A stretch of 64,000 nucleotides of DNA from Heligmosomoides polygyrus polygyrus. Lineage: Eukaryota > Nematoda > Chromadorea > Rhabditida > Heligmosomidae. The first letter of the stretch is position 1, and every line of letters starts with the position of its first letter. The stretch lies in NCBI GenBank assembly GCA_947396885.1, contig OX377201.1:30481923-30545922 (forward strand). The letters run 5' to 3'. Shown here one piece after another: positions 33,466 through 47,100 of the stretch. The position numbers and the translations under genes were made by a program. The notes beneath the pieces were generated by a model. It was not told where the DNA came from, ran no database searches, and worked only from the letters and a program-made list of their open reading frames with translations.

Positions 33466-33929
33466 TGGTAGCGGGAACCATACCATGATTTAACTTGAGG
33501 TGTACCCGAATGCCACGGCTCTCCAGTTCCACAGGATGGGAATAAATCTGTTAGAATGGATAAAACATTGACCTGTCTGTCGATTAGTTACCGTAGTTCT
33601 TAGGAAGTAGGGAGAGTAGGGAGTGGTTTATTATTAGCATTCCTCCACGATGTTTCGTTGAATCTTGAGAGTTGGTTAATTGCTGGTTGTATTATTTTAT
33701 CGTTATCGACTTGGGCTTCTCCTGCTACAAATATCGAGTGCAAGTTCCTGTTCATATTTTCACTCCTTTTCTATTATTTCTATTCAATGAAACTTGAAAA
33801 GTTCAGTGTGAGTTTAATGTGAAGCGTTAGTCAATAGTATATTGACCATTTTGTTGGATGACTTTTTACCATCTTTCGGTATGTTAAATGATCTCATATT
33901 CGAGGAAGCGTTGGTTTTTAGAAACGAAG
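33466..33929. other. Intergenic, no recognisable gene
   Basis: A+T-rich sequence with no recognised motif. It may include the RTE 3' end. Confidence 0.35.
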
Positions 33930-34545
33930 AACTGGCGTTTTTAGCGGCTAGTGGTGATAAGTCAGGGCCATAAGGTGGATGCGGCAACAGTTCTCAATGG
34001 AGCTCTGCTAATTTTTGACCTGTTACCAAAGAGATGTGGGGTCTGGCGTTTCATGGTGAAACATCATGCCTTTGTGATTGGCCAGTTTTCAGGCCGTATT
34101 TTCTTGGTTCCGATGGTTGAAGGCAATAGGCATTCGAAGCAATAGTTTGGGTTCTTGGAAATAGTTCAAAACAGACTTCACCCATATGTCAATGCGTTTG
34201 GTGAGGTGGATCTCCTTTTGTTCGTGAGGAACCCAAACATCCACTTCGTCTACGTAACGAAGCTGTTGTAAGTGATAGGAAACGGTTGGATTCGATAAGA
34301 CAAGCTTATCTGCTATTTCTCGAATTGTCAGACGGCGGTTTTTTCGATGAACGCCTCTGTTTTGTCGTCATCAGAAGTGATTGTACGATTAGTATTTGGT
34401 GCATTTTGCACATGGAAACTTCCAGAGGGAAAGCGAGGAAACCAACGTTGACACTGGCGTTCACTCACTATGACGTTATATAATTCCTTCCGAGCTTGCA
34501 CCGCATTTTTGCCCTTTCGGAAGTAAAACAAATATACCGTTAATG
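33930..34545 (-). pseudogene. Mariner transposase remnant
   Basis: On the minus strand: YFRKGKNAVQARKELYNVI, SERQCQRWFPRFPSGSFHVQ (paired helix-turn-helix start), TIREIADKLVLSNPTVSYHL, YVDEVDVWVPHEQKEIHLTK, a KGMMFHHETPDP version of HHDNARPH, and HPPYGPDLSPLA. Several frame changes separate the blocks, and the middle with the first catalytic aspartate is deleted. Confidence 0.8.
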
Positions 34546-34689
34546 CTCTTTTTGATTTTCCATTTTTAACTTAATTTTTTACCCACTTGTTTTTACTAAC
34601 GACACTGAGATTTTTTGGAGAAGATAGTCTAGTTTGTCCTTTAAAATAACGTATAATAATGTAGGTCACGCAATCGCTGTATCACATGT

Positions 34690-35335
34690 CGTCCTGTTGA
34701 TCATCGACTTGCTCGAGCGGGCGGCAGCAGCGTCTCCATTCGTCCTTGTCGCGTGCCAGAGTGGTTCAATGGATCCTCCTCGCTAGAGGGACACGAAAAG
34801 CGTCATATAGGTCATTCCGGGCTTTCACGAAGAAGTCCGCGTTGGTGGGCGTCCTGGTCTTCTCTTGAGATCCCGCGGAATCCAGTGGGCGATGGCTCTC
34901 GTCCAGAGGGTGTCTGCGAATCGCATTACATGGCCGGCCCACCTAATTTTCGACGACCTGGCCCATGCGACAGCGTCTCTGATTTTCGAACGTCGGCGAA
35001 GTTCGGAACTCCAGAGGCCTTCTCTCACTTGCGTCAGTCGTGCCACTCCGAGCATCGTCCTCTCGATTCCACGCTGCGCGACGCTGATCGCGTGTTCATC
35101 CTGCTTTCGTATAGCCCAGGTCTCTGAGGCGTATGTTAGGGCAGGAAGAACAGTGGAGTCAAATAGGTGGGCATGGAGTCAGACGTTCTTCGTTTTCTTC
35201 ACGACTTCTTCGACGCTCTTGAAAGCTTCCCAAGCCGCTGGTTTCCTCCTGCTCAGCTCTGGTGCTAGGTCATTGGCCATGTTGACTTCGCGACCCAGAT
35301 ACACATAGCTGGAGCAATGTGATAGATAGATAAAT
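34690..35335 (-). pseudogene. RTE-type LINE, 3' coding end
   Basis: Minus-strand blocks: SSYVYLGREVNMANDLAPEL, RRKPAAWEAFKSVEEVVKKT, DSTVLPALTYASETWAIRKQ, MLGVARLTQVREGLW, KIRWAGHVMRFADTLWTRAI and WIPRDLKRRPGRPPTR. This is the C-terminal part of an RTE endonuclease-reverse transcriptase, 5'-truncated as usual. It abuts the mariner remnant near 34.6 kb. Confidence 0.85.
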
Positions 35336-35524
35336 GTTATATATATGTATATATATACACGCAATAACTACTACAAAAAAATATTTAATTCATGCCATTT
35401 ATGAGAAAAAACGGCATTAGTTATCAAGCAATACAATAGAGTATTACCAGTCTACTACTTGACGTTAGCTCCTCATCTCGATTTTCTAAATTCCGTTTCT
35501 CTTTTGGCTTCTTTGCTTTGTGGA

Positions 35525-35785
35525 AGGCGGGCAATGGCGCAGCCGAAGAGGCGCTCTGTTGCACCGAAAAAATTAAAATTCAAGGTTGGACCGGCCAACC
35601 AACCCTTCCATCCCTACGAGGTAATTGTACCAGTCCTGTCTCACATGAAGAATACACTGACTTGTCCGTCGCTGACCACAGCAGATATATAGGCCAAATG
35701 CCTACTTGCTTTGCCTCCACGATATCCCGTAGAAGTTGAATGTTGGCTCATTCCAAACAGAAATGATTAACGCCGGTCTTCATGC
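35525..35785 (+). mobile_element. Diverged tRNA-derived SINE
   Basis: GGCAATGGCGCAGCCGAAGAG (A-box region), CAACCCTTCCATCCCTACG, TGACTTGTCCGTCGCTG and GCCTCCACGATATCCCGTAG blocks in family order. Confidence 0.7.
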
Positions 35786-37850
35786 TTATTTCTTTTCCGA
35801 ATAAAAATCCGAACCCTCGCCAAACCTAGGATTAAATGAGATGGAGGCAGCACTACATCAAGCAGCTCAGTGCATCAACCCCTATTCCATTTCTTTGGTT
35901 AAGGCATAACCACCGCGCCACAAACCTTACTCGACGTTTTACAGCTGTTCCTTCTGAAGGAGATCGATGTGTTATCGTTTTGATAGATATTGACTAGCTG
36001 AGATTTGCACGGATACCCCACAATCAAAGTACTTGATTTAATTGTATTAAATGAAATGGACACACTACTTTTATTCTTATTGTTTTGTGACCACTCATTG
36101 TTCAGGCTCCTTGTACTTGGGTTTCTAATGGTAGCACATTACGAAAAAAAATACGAAATAGCAGTGCATAATGATTCTATGTTTTTAATCTGTTGATCAG
36201 CGTTGTCGACTATAAAGGACTGCTTTTTTACCTCGCTTTTTTTATGACCGCACTCAGTTTGCAGCTGTAAAATAAATAAATATATTAATACATGCCGACT
36301 TCTTTTAAATATGAGTTATCTATCAACTTTCAAAGCAGTTGCATCCTAAGCTATTGTTCTTTCTCTCATAGAGGTGGCGTTCGTGCCTCTTCCGGTGATG
36401 CAAGTTGATGTACTTAATGTATTCAGAAGAAGAAAAAAACGGGTGTAACAACACGCGCTCGAACCCTGTTCAGCGCAGGTCTGTTTGTGCTGTCCGGTAT
36501 GATTTGCTGGCAACAAGTGAATCACGTCAACGGACGACAGATGAGGGACGATCGACATTTCGTGAACAGCTGTGGTCAAAATGGACGTGCATTCGTGGAG
36601 CAAAAGCTCGTTAGTATTCCTTCTTCGCAAGTCGCGCCGTTTTCGTTTCCTATCCCACCATGCAGCGTCTCTTGGGGCACTTGTAATTTCTTCGTAACAC
36701 GATCTGTTCTCTCCAGTGGTCGCCGGAACGTTTTCTGAGCGAGAGAGCTATGTCCTGCTTCTGAGAGGTTCCTCCGTCCGTTAACTGTTACTACTTCAAG
36801 CTCTCTTGATTGTTGAAAAAGCTGTTCTTAACAAACTTCTAACTAACATCTAATGTTCATCCGGTGCGACATTCGTACGAACCGCATTTTTCTGAATTTG
36901 AACAGCTCTGGAGAAAATTCTTTTCGAGAGTTCTCTTAATGTCTAAGGTTTTTGATGCGACCAGTTTACCAGACCATTTTGTTAGCAACGAACCTTTCAG
37001 GTCAGTATTTCACGAGCTTCTTGTTTAGATCAAATCATTTTTGTACGGCTGCTCGCATGGAAGGTGACCTACGAATTTCACCAAGTGAGACCACTCGAAG
37101 CTGTAGCTGAAAATGTCAGAAATTATCCATGTTTCCAGGGTCCTTCGGACTCAGCACACCGCCGCAGACATGGTCGTCAGCAACGTTGTTCGTGCTGATG
37201 GTCATGATCGCCCACCCTATACGCCACTTATTCGCGCTGATGACACTAATGTGATAGGTGTGCTTGTCAGCTGCGTTTTCGCCCTCTTACTTAGTTGATA
37301 TGGGACAATCCTTTTCTGAATTCGTGTCTTTGTTCCCTCCCGAATATCGGAACTAGAATCGAAAACTGGTACTTTTCTCTAGCAATTCTAGCACACAACT
37401 TGGATGTATCAGAGTGTCTGTCGCGTGGTCGGATGGTTCGATGGGTTCAATGTCCTTCATCATCAAACTCTAGGGGTTCAAATTATGTAAGTCCCTATTG
37501 ACCGTAACGTTGTTCACCTCTGAATCGAAGCTGACGACACCTGGAGTAGTCACAATGTATGGTAGCATAGATCAAAATGCGGTCAGCCCTTATAGAGATA
37601 TTTTATTCCCTCTGTCAGAAATCTCCGTCTCCAGTCTCACTCTCAGATGCATTCACTTGCAGTTTTCACTCTTCTTTTCTTCAAACCTCGGCATTATAAT
37701 TTTTTACTCAGTTTATACCTCGCCACCTACCTTTTGAATGCTTGTCGCTATACGAGCGAGATCCCATTGTTCCTTTTTACCCATTCGTCAGAACTACATC
37801 GGAGCTATCGTTATTATTGATGCACCGCGTCGTTCTCGTCTTTTATTTTA
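35786..37850. other. Intergenic region upstream of the PDZD8-like gene
   Basis: It contains an (AATA)n run near 36,268 and several frames of 60-94 codons without motifs. The promoter of the following gene should lie here, but no TATA box or initiator was recognised. Confidence 0.4.
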
Positions 37851-37851
37851 G
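37844..37851 (+). promoter_or_regulatory. Candidate spliced-leader acceptor
   Basis: CTTTTATTTTAG ends 117 bases before the first ATG of the PDZD8-like gene and fits nematode 3' splice sites, so the message may be trans-spliced here. Confidence 0.4.
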
Positions 37852-37968
37852 TGGAACGACCAACGAGTTCTTAATAGCGTTTGCAGGCCAGCCCAACGAG
37901 GGCTCCTTATGTCAGTACACAGGCACGGCGGAGCGAGAGCGCACTGTTGACGGGTGTTTGGCGATCGA

Positions 37969-38109
37969 ATGCTATCATTCCTGCTGGGAACGTTATTCGG
38001 CGCTGTTCTCGTTCTCTTCATCATCTTCATTCTTGTGATCGATCCATGGGGTCCAAGAGCGCCGCCGCCAGCATTCATCGACCAATATCGTCCTATCGAA
38101 ATTCCAAAA
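37969..38109 (+). CDS. pdzd-8: pdzd-8 exon 1
   Basis: It encodes MLSFLLGTLFGAVLVLFIIF, a proline-rich linker and DQYRPIEIPK. Donor GTGAGT follows. Phase 0. The start is the only ATG that puts a membrane anchor before the SMP domain. Confidence 0.8.
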
Positions 38110-41100
38110 GTGAGTTTTGTTCTACAATTTTAAGCTTTTCGTTTTTTTTTGCCTTTATTTCACTTATCTCCTTGTACAATAGTTTTTTTTGGCAAGAACT
38201 AAGCGCTTTATAAACATCTCGTTTGTCCGTGCACACATTTCTTTGACGGTATAGAGTTATGACGATAACTGGGCGGAATCTTGATCCGGGAGTAATACTC
38301 TACTATGTAGGTTAGGGATGGATTTCTAGCACGGATGTGGGGTGAGGGGCGCTCCCATCTGCTGATCGTGGAGCCACGACTGGGCGTACAGGTGACAACA
38401 GTACCTGCGGCGTCAAACGCCTGCTCGCCCTCTCACCCGTCGCGTCCCGTGCAGGATCGACTGCGACAGATTCCCGTGCGGAGACGACCAGGACACGACA
38501 AACGAAGCAGACCTACTTCTGTGTTAGACTTTCTAATGAGCTCCATCTCAAGCTTATCGCAACTATCGTTGATGTGAAACTTTTAGAATTGGAAACCAAA
38601 TAATTCTTACGGGGCGAGCAACCAAGGTACGCAGGGTACATCTCTAGACAAACACTTCACAAAGCATTCAACTGCATCGTAGAAATGCATTCTAGAAGAC
38701 GTTTCTCGAAAGAAAAAACGTAGTTGTGTGTAGCACACCGTTAGAGACATATCTCTAACACAACATTCTACACAGAGATGAATTACGAAGTTTATATTCA
38801 CAAATACCAACTGCAGAATAGAGAATTTTTCCCAAAAAGCTTGAATTTGTCATGTGATCCATTTATGAGGTCTTTGGTAAGCAGATATCGACTACCCAGG
38901 TTTGGTGGTTCACCAAAGGATGCGTCTGTAGTCAATTGTAATAAGTGATTTATTACTTTATAACTCTCAGAGCACAACACGAATATCACATCACAGCAGG
39001 TTATATAGACAATATGCGGAGGCGGAGCTACAAATATCTCCAATAGTTAGCCAATGGGGCCAACTACCTCTGGTCTTGAAAGGGGGCACCGCGCCTAGAG
39101 TGGACAACTTGAGCGCTATCTCTATTACCTACTTGCGGTACCCCTAAGTTATGCCTGTGGATGTTATTCAATGGTACTTATCTTATAGTGTTCACTTAAG
39201 TATGCTAAGTCTTATCATTCATTCCTATTTGGCCTCTATTATACCACAATATACATTCATAAATGTAGTCCCTAGTTGGGTATCCACAACACTGGGGCGA
39301 GGGGCAAGTAGCGGTAGCGCTAGAAATACAACATTGTAATACCGAACAGAGATTGGCAGACATGATAGAACAGACAGACAATACAACAATAGAGGGCGAC
39401 AATTATGCGAATTAGGTAGAAATTTTACTGAATCTCCCTCTTTCCGACGTCCTTGTGTGAAGTTGATGTGCAGCATTTGAAGTTGCTAGTTTTCCTTCTG
39501 GCACGTCGTTTACTTGAGGAACTTCGTATTCGTTGCTCGTTTATCCAAATGATTGAGCCATGGTTTTCATTAACGCATGGTGACGTGGCGATTCTTATAT
39601 GATCACCTCGGCGAAGCTGCTCTAACCCGACGGCTTCCGTAACATGTGGACTGCTGATGAGTTCATGATTACCACGCGTCGAAATCTTCGTTCGCTTCTT
39701 GGTTTTCGGTAGTGCGTTAGTGTTGCAATTTATGGAATTCAGATTCATAGTCTCCTTGGCGCTTGGTTTCTTCGCCCCTTCGGTGTTCTGCTTTACGAAA
39801 TTGTGTGGACGTTGAATCGCAAGTAAATTGTGTCCATTTCCAGTGACGATCTGCAGTTTTGAATTGGGAACACTGTCATGCTGAAATCGGATGCTTCGTC
39901 TCCGTTCGTTGTGAAGTTTGAAGCTATCGGCTTCTCGAAACTTTGGTCTCAAATGTTGCTCTGAGCCAATATATTTGCCTTCTGAAGATATTCTTGCTTC
40001 TACTGCGAGAAATACGCTGCATTGTGTTCTTGCACTTTTCTTTGCAGAGCTTTCTGTGCCACTGACACCGGATATTGTGTAGCCAAAAATGGTAGGCGTG
40101 AGAACCAAACCAGATGGCAGCTTCAATATAGGAGTGTCGTGAAGGATGATCTGATTCAAGAGATCCTGTCCAACTATTATGTCTGGAAAGGACGTCGTAG
40201 GAGCAAGACTTCTCTGGGCAATAGAAAGCTTCTCCTTCCTGATGAACGCCTTGTCTTCTGATGACAGCTTTGCGGTACTTGACGACGCGGTCAGCTTTTC
40301 TTTGGTGAAGACTGGCACTCGCTTTAGCTTCATGCCTGAGCGAATGTTCTTCAGAGTAATGTGAACTTCCGTGGATTCGAAAGTTTCTTGGAGCTCTCCC
40401 ATTCCTGTATTTGTGAAGGATGTTGAGCCCTTAGTTGGAAGCTTCAATTCCCCTTGAAGTTTCCTTTTTATGAAAGTTCTTTGGGCGCCAGAGTCAATCA
40501 GGATAGTTACCGGTTGGTAATCTACCTCCGATTCGTTGAATATCAATGCCGAGACCATTTGTGGCACACATTGACTGATTGTCGATCGTTTTGGTCCGAT
40601 GGCTCTATCTGTGAAATGAGCCGCTTCACATCGTTTGATATTTCGAAGTGATTCTCGATTTCCTTTTGCATGTCGCATGGAGCGGCTGTTCTTCGATGAT
40701 ACCGCAACGGATACTGCTCCTTGATGGACTACTGTTGGCGAGTAGTTTTGCGCTCCGCTAGTACAGTTTGTCTGTCTCTCTCCACTTGTGGTTGAAGTGC
40801 ATAAAGATGAATGATGATCCTCCCGACATCTTGGGCAAGGACCAAGGATTTTGCAGAATTTCGAGGTGTGTCCCTTCCTGAAGCATTTCCAGCAAAGCTT
40901 CCGTTGCCTAGCTTCATTTCTGCGTTCTTCGGGAGTCGTGAACGTTGTGCAGTACTGTGGTCGATGTGTATCACCATAAAGGCATAGAGGCAATGTCCTC
41001 CGATGCGAGCGCAGCTCGATCTGTCGTGACTCGTTTTGTGTTGAAAACCGGTCGTTGTCAGTATCGTGGAGATACGTTCCGAATAAGGTTGCCGTTGTGA

Positions 41101-44100
41101 GCTCCGTTGTTTCTTGGAGAATGATGATCTCGTCAATGGCTTCCGTAATATCTTTAACTTCGAAGGATATACCGGCAACGGTTTCTTTGCTTATCACAGT
41201 GCTACAGATGTGTTCCGTAAATTTTGAGAGGATCATGTGGCGCCATACTCGGTCCGCATTGAGTGATACACCTGTTTGTTCCAGGTGTATGATCCGTGAG
41301 GTAATGGCGGATAGGGTGTCACGACAACTCCTGGGTGTATCGTGAGCACGCGGAATTTTTTCGATCTCGTTTATGAGAATATCAGCTATACTTGCCGACC
41401 TGTCGTACTGCTTCTTGAGGATGTTGACGGCCCCATAGTACTTGTCCCCTATCACGGGTACGTAGGTGATGGATGCTGCAGCTTCGCCTTTGAGAGCCTG
41501 CTTCAAGAACAGGAACTTGTCTCGGTCAGTTAAACTGGCATCATTGTGTATAAGTGCCTGGAATACGGACCAGAAGGCGTTGAACTCTCTGAAGTCCCCT
41601 GAGAAGGTTGGAACCTCGAGAAGAGGTCGTCTGTGCGCGACATTGCGTGCTTGTGAAGGCGCTACCTCACCTGCTGATTCGAAATTATTTCCACTATTGC
41701 CAGTAGCCGGCTGTTCACAGCTGGCGGTTTCCTGACAGCTGGCTATTAGGATGGCTTGTTGAGACAGTTCATCCTTTTTGAAATCCACTCTGTTCTGCCA
41801 ACGCATGACCGTGATGTCAAGCTCGTATGACTCTGCTTGTAGGTAGTCGTCCAAATCCGTCATGAGATTTTCACGCTCTTTTTTGGTAGGTCGTGAGTTT
41901 ATTGTCTCAATTGCTTCCTTTAAGCAGTTGTCGTGGTACTGCTTGTTGCTCATTACCGTTCTCATCAGGTGGTTTAGCTGTGCTGTCTTTTCTCTGATGT
42001 ACTCCTCACAATCCTTCCTTTCTTCCGGGAACGCGAATGGCTGGTCCAGACGGTTGACTTCTGCCTCGCTTGCCTTAATAAGTCCGCAAGCATTCGTCAT
42101 TTTTGTCTTGTAAACCTGAATTTCTGCCATCTTTGTTGCTCCCAGCGCGTTTTACCAAAGTTTATCAGTAAACTTTGAATTTTACTTCGTTAGGTCTGAA
42201 GTAGAAGTCTCTTCCTGCCACGCGGGACTTTTCGCTGCTCTTCTGGCTTTCTCAGATGAGAATTTGCACAATGAGCGAGCTTTTTCAGCGATGGCCTCTC
42301 TGTCGAGGTTTAACCAGAAAGAACTGCTGATTTAATCTCTTTCCAATGAATTGGAAAGAAACTTTTTGCTTCCTGGTAAAGGAAGGCTTTGAAAAAACTC
42401 TTGGTTCCCCGAGGAACGCTTAATAGAGTGCTTTTTTGAATTCTTCTTTTCCTAGCGATGGAAAGAAGTTTCAGTTGCTTCCAGGGCTCTCCTGAGAGAA
42501 CACGGTAGGAAGTCTTTGAGTTTTCCTGGTCCCCTGAGGAACGCTTAATGGAAAACTTTTGAAAGCGTCTTTCCCTGGTGGTGGAAAGAAGTTTCAGGTG
42601 CTTCCAGGGCTCTCCTGAGAGAACACGGTAGGAAGTCTTTGAGTTTTCCTGGTCCCCTGAGGAACGCTTAGTGGAAAACTTTTGAAAGCTTCTTTCCCTA
42701 GCGGTGGAAAGAAGTTTCAGGTGCTTCCAGGGCTCTCCTGAGAGAACACGTAGGAAGGCTTTAAGTTTTCCTGGTCCCCTGAGGAACGCTTAATGGAAAA
42801 CTTTTGAAAGCTTCTTTCCCTAGCGATGGAAAGAAGTTTCGATGCTTCCAGGGCTCTCCTGAGAGAACACGGTAGGAAGGCTTTCTTAAAGTTCTCCTGG
42901 TTCCCCGAGGAACGCTTATTGGAGTAACTTTAGTTTCTGTCTCTCACTGGGGAGAGCTAGCGCAGAAACTTTTGCGTGGGTTTGAATCCACGGCTGATGC
43001 ACCAATTTGGTGGTTCACCAACGGATGCGTCCGTAGTCAATTGTAATAAGCGATTTATTACTTTATAACTCTCAGAGCACAACACGAATATCACATCACA
43101 GCAGGTTATATATGTAGACAATATGCGGAGGCGGAGCTACAAATATCTCCAATAGTTAGCCAATGGGGCCAACTACCTCTGGTCTTGAAAGGGGGCACCG
43201 CGCCTAGAGTGGACAACTTGAGCGCTATCTCTATTACCTACTTGCGGTACCCCTAAGTTATGCCTGTGGATGTTTTTCAATGGTACTTATCTTATAGTGT
43301 TCACTTAAGTATGCTAAGTCTTATCATTCATTCCTATTTGGCCTCTATTATACTACAATATACATTCATAAATGTAGTCCCTAGTTGGGTATCCACAACA
43401 CCAGGATCACCTTGACCTCTACGGGACGGGGCTTTCAGGAATATGGACCACATAGCGAATTCAACAGTCATGTTGCAGGTCCAGGTCTAAAGGAAGGTGG
43501 GGATGATCTTCAAGCTTCGCTAGTTGATAGAAGGGCCTGAGTAAATTTGGTAAAATGGCCTCCATCGATTTTACATGAATTTTGATGGGTTTATTGAGCA
43601 TAGTTATTAGCGCTGTGAATTAGAGCAAACCTAGAGCACTGTGTTATTTAGATTAACATTTTGGTCCCTCTCACTTTGATCAGGGCATGCGAAGTCAAGG
43701 ATCAAAGTGAACTTCTCATCTGAGTCAATTTTCAAATAAGAGACAAATTGAAAATTCTCCGCAGCGTTCTGAAAGGTCGTGCTACCGGCTACCACAACCC
43801 TCCCCACCAAATGATTAGGGATGCTGCCTAGCTAGGCGGCACATGCTAGTAGACATGTGTTCGAAGCGTTGACGGTTCTTTTAGAACCCTATTTAAAGAT
43901 GCCGAGTTCCAAGTTTACGGAGCTCAAAGAAAAACGGGGAATCGATGATTGATGGCTATGAAGAGATATTTCTATTCATTTTCGTATTTTCCGCACCAAT
44001 CCAAAAGCGTTACGTCGTCTTGCTCGCAAGGACTTAAGTTCTGTTGTTATTATAGACTTCAAATTTGATTTTTGTATCTGTTTCGTGCGCGCCTTACGGG

Positions 44101-47100
44101 GAGCTTTACCTGAGAGCAATGAGTTTTTCAACTTTATCTTTTTGAATTTTCCTCTAATTTTGTTTCTCCCTTTCCTCTAGTTGCAGAAGGCACTTAAAAA
44201 GCGTCAGGTCATGTGTATGGGACGCCAGCAGTGCTCGTTTATCAGCCCTCGTATTTCTCTAGTTATTTAATTGACAGTCAGTTCGATTTTGACACTTGGA
44301 TCTATCCCAGTCCGGGGGGCCACATAACTAAAAACTAGGCAACAAAATGAATTAATACTTACCGAGAGGCTCCTAGAGAACGAAATCTAATCTAAAAGAA
44401 ACCAAAAACGGACGAACAAACAAAAAATAACTAAAAAATCGCCGCGGTTTACAACCGTCTCGGCGGGCAAAGAGTGACGGAATAGAGTCATGCCGCGTGC
44501 TGACCGCCGCTTGACATGTTATAACCAGGATCTAACATGGTGAGGAGGGCGCATGAAGCCGCATGCCGCGTGCTGACCGTCTCTTGACATGTTATAACCA
44601 GGATCTAACATGGTGAGGAGGGCACACAACTTTGCCTTCTTACAACCGTAACAAATGCATTTTTTTCATTTTTTCTTTGTGACTTTTCTTGTTTAGGTCC
44701 TGTATTGTTCTGAAGGAGCCGCTCTGTAAGTCTTGAGTGAATTTGTCACATATAATACTTTTTAGTTATGTGCCCCCCCCCCCCCGGACTAGGATAGATC
44801 CCGACACTTAGATCCTCGAGGGACTACTGTTTGTGTAACCATTTCACTATCACCTTGGAGCTAGTTAACCTTAGGAAATGGCAAGCTATTCTGTATGCAA
44901 TTCCGGGACTATTGACAGAATTAGCCATCTAACCTTGATGCGGCGGTTGACCCCTCTTCATGCATTAAGCATCATCTGAAACACTACTTAATGGACGACG
45001 TTTATCAACGTTTCAGAACATTTCGATTCATCTTTTGGTTGAGTTTATTTCCTTCACCGAAATTCCTAACTTCCTCAACTATTTTCTTTTGCCGAAGTAG
45101 TTTCGACATCACTACGATTGGCCTACAGAGCATAAGGAGAGCTACCCTGGTTTCCTGAGTGGCTACACGATTTTTTACAGGAACTTCGTGACTTCCTGAA
45201 AACTGGCGACGACGGTCAAGGCATATCACGATGGGAGTCGTGCCACTCAATTTCGGTCTTCCTTCACATGTTGTTTCAAGAGCACAAAGACACGCGACTA
45301 CTTAGGAGGTAGGAGGCTTCAGTTTCTATAATTTAGGGAAAGGCTTCCTCTTCAACACATTTTTAAACAGTTGAACGCCCTTCCAGTGTTGTTTTTTATT
45401 AACCGTCGTTCGCTCGGTTTTCGCGTGAGTTTTAGTTGTAAATAGGGCGAGCGGTATTGATATTGAAATAGTCGTCTGTGGCTCCTGGTTTAATATTCAA
45501 CTTTTTCGTGAAGAGGCTAGGTCGAAGAATATCAGTATTTGTCGGAAAATTCCGGTCTTTAGGTATTGAGCGCAACAATAGTTCATCGGACCCACAGTCA
45601 TTGTCGGTGTTTCAGATGGTTCCACAAGCGCCTGCAAATAGAACTCAATGACATTAGTACTCGTTCTGCAGCTGGTCGCCTTATTCAAGTAAGTTGGGCT
45701 GAGTACTGTAAATGTCATGAATTAGCTGTTTTGTCCCGGTTTATGAGCGTATGACGGCGCTCTGATGCACTAGGAGTATTATGGCTACACAAGAGGTTTA
45801 TTACAGGACCGTAGTGGTCAGTGGTAGAATATGTTGATGTCTGAGCCCAATCTTACAGACACGGGCGTGGCCTCTTTCTATCAGGCGAGGTCACGCCAAC
45901 ATAATCGGTCTCCGGGCTACTCGCCCCCGTGACGTCACAGTCGGCGCGCGAACAGAGTTTCGCACGACGTCTGGCGTCTCTCGCTGCCAACCGAATCTCT
46001 CACTCGCAACCGGAGTCTCCATCTCTTCGTGCACTTGCGCATTTTCTACACCACGGAGCGGAGTCCTCGTGGGTCCATGAGAATCCGTTTCACTTAGTGG
46101 CAGTAAACCATCTCCGGAGTGAGTTAATTGGTGCCAGCCGTGCCCAGGAATGGTGAAACACTGACTAGCCTTTTAACAGAAATCCATTAGTCCTTGGATT
46201 TGCAAAATATGCACTTGAACTACGGCGATGATCCCAACGATGCGCCAGGCATTCTGCTTCGACGGTATCCCGTATTACCATACGGACACTGCTACGAGCA
46301 TCTTAACGAGGGATAGGGGCTGGTCTAGCATATTTGCCTTTAATAGGGAAGGCCTGTACGTGATGGTAGCTTTTGTATCAGACATCAGGCCCTTATTTTC
46401 TGTGCTTAACGCCAGAAATTGAGTCCTGGGCGTTTTCAGATATCCAGCGGGTTCTTTCGAAGCGTTTATGGATACGCCTGGATCATGGGAAACATATGGC
46501 ACATGGCTATAGATACAAATTGACTAGAGGGGGGGGGGGGGATCAACATGTACTCAATGGCTATTCGGCCTTGCCCCAAGCGCTGCATAGCGCTGTCGTA
46601 CAGGGTGAGCCTCACTCCTTTATTATACGGAAGACCTTAGTGTTGGGGATGAGATGTTCATGAGCTCATTGAGAGGAAAGAGGCACATATGACCAATATT
46701 CTTCACTTCATTTAAGCTCTTTAGCTTTTCGGCCAGCTGTTCTAGACTACACTGACTGTGTATGTGTCGACTCTTCGACTCATGCTACTCTACTGTCGTA
46801 AAGACGGTAGGAAAAATCCTAGGAGCGTTGGCAGACCTCTATTAAGAATATTATAAGAACATTCAGGTGTCTGGTTAGACCTCGAAGGTCCCAGAGAGGT
46901 GGAGAAAGAGCTTTCTTCCATCCTTAGACAGCTTTGGAGTGTAGTTCGAGAAGTTATCTGCTTGGAGCATTTGAGTCGTGCTCCTTCACTCCTCCTTAAA
47001 AATCTTCCCCTTCTACGGTTGCTCGCAAATATTTCAATGTGACCTCTTAAGCGTGTCAATGCAACCGGCCTTTGCGTGATGTGGTCGGTACCAGTCCCTG

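Larger units (their letters stand above)
38901..43400 (-). mobile_element. BEL/Pao LTR retrotransposon 1 (no RT/IN seen)
   Basis: This 4,500-bp element has LTRs at 38,901-39,291 and 43,006-43,400 and a 5-bp target duplication CCAGG (38,896-38,900 and 43,401-43,405). The LTRs differ by about five substitutions and one 4-base gap, so the insertion is recent. The minus strand encodes gag and protease, but no reverse transcriptase, RNase H or integrase block was found, so it would depend on a helper. It lies antisense in intron 1 of the PDZD8-like gene. Confidence 0.9.

Noticed and set aside
39292..39430. Polypurine tract of BEL element 1 directly next to the 3' LTR
   Set aside because: The bases adjoining the LTR are pyrimidine-rich on the coding strand. 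The only purine run is about 135 bases away, so no normal tract could be assigned.
42340..42930. CRISPR-like array
   Set aside because: The ~122-bp units are contiguous tandem repeats in an LTR-element leader of a eukaryote, without unique spacers.
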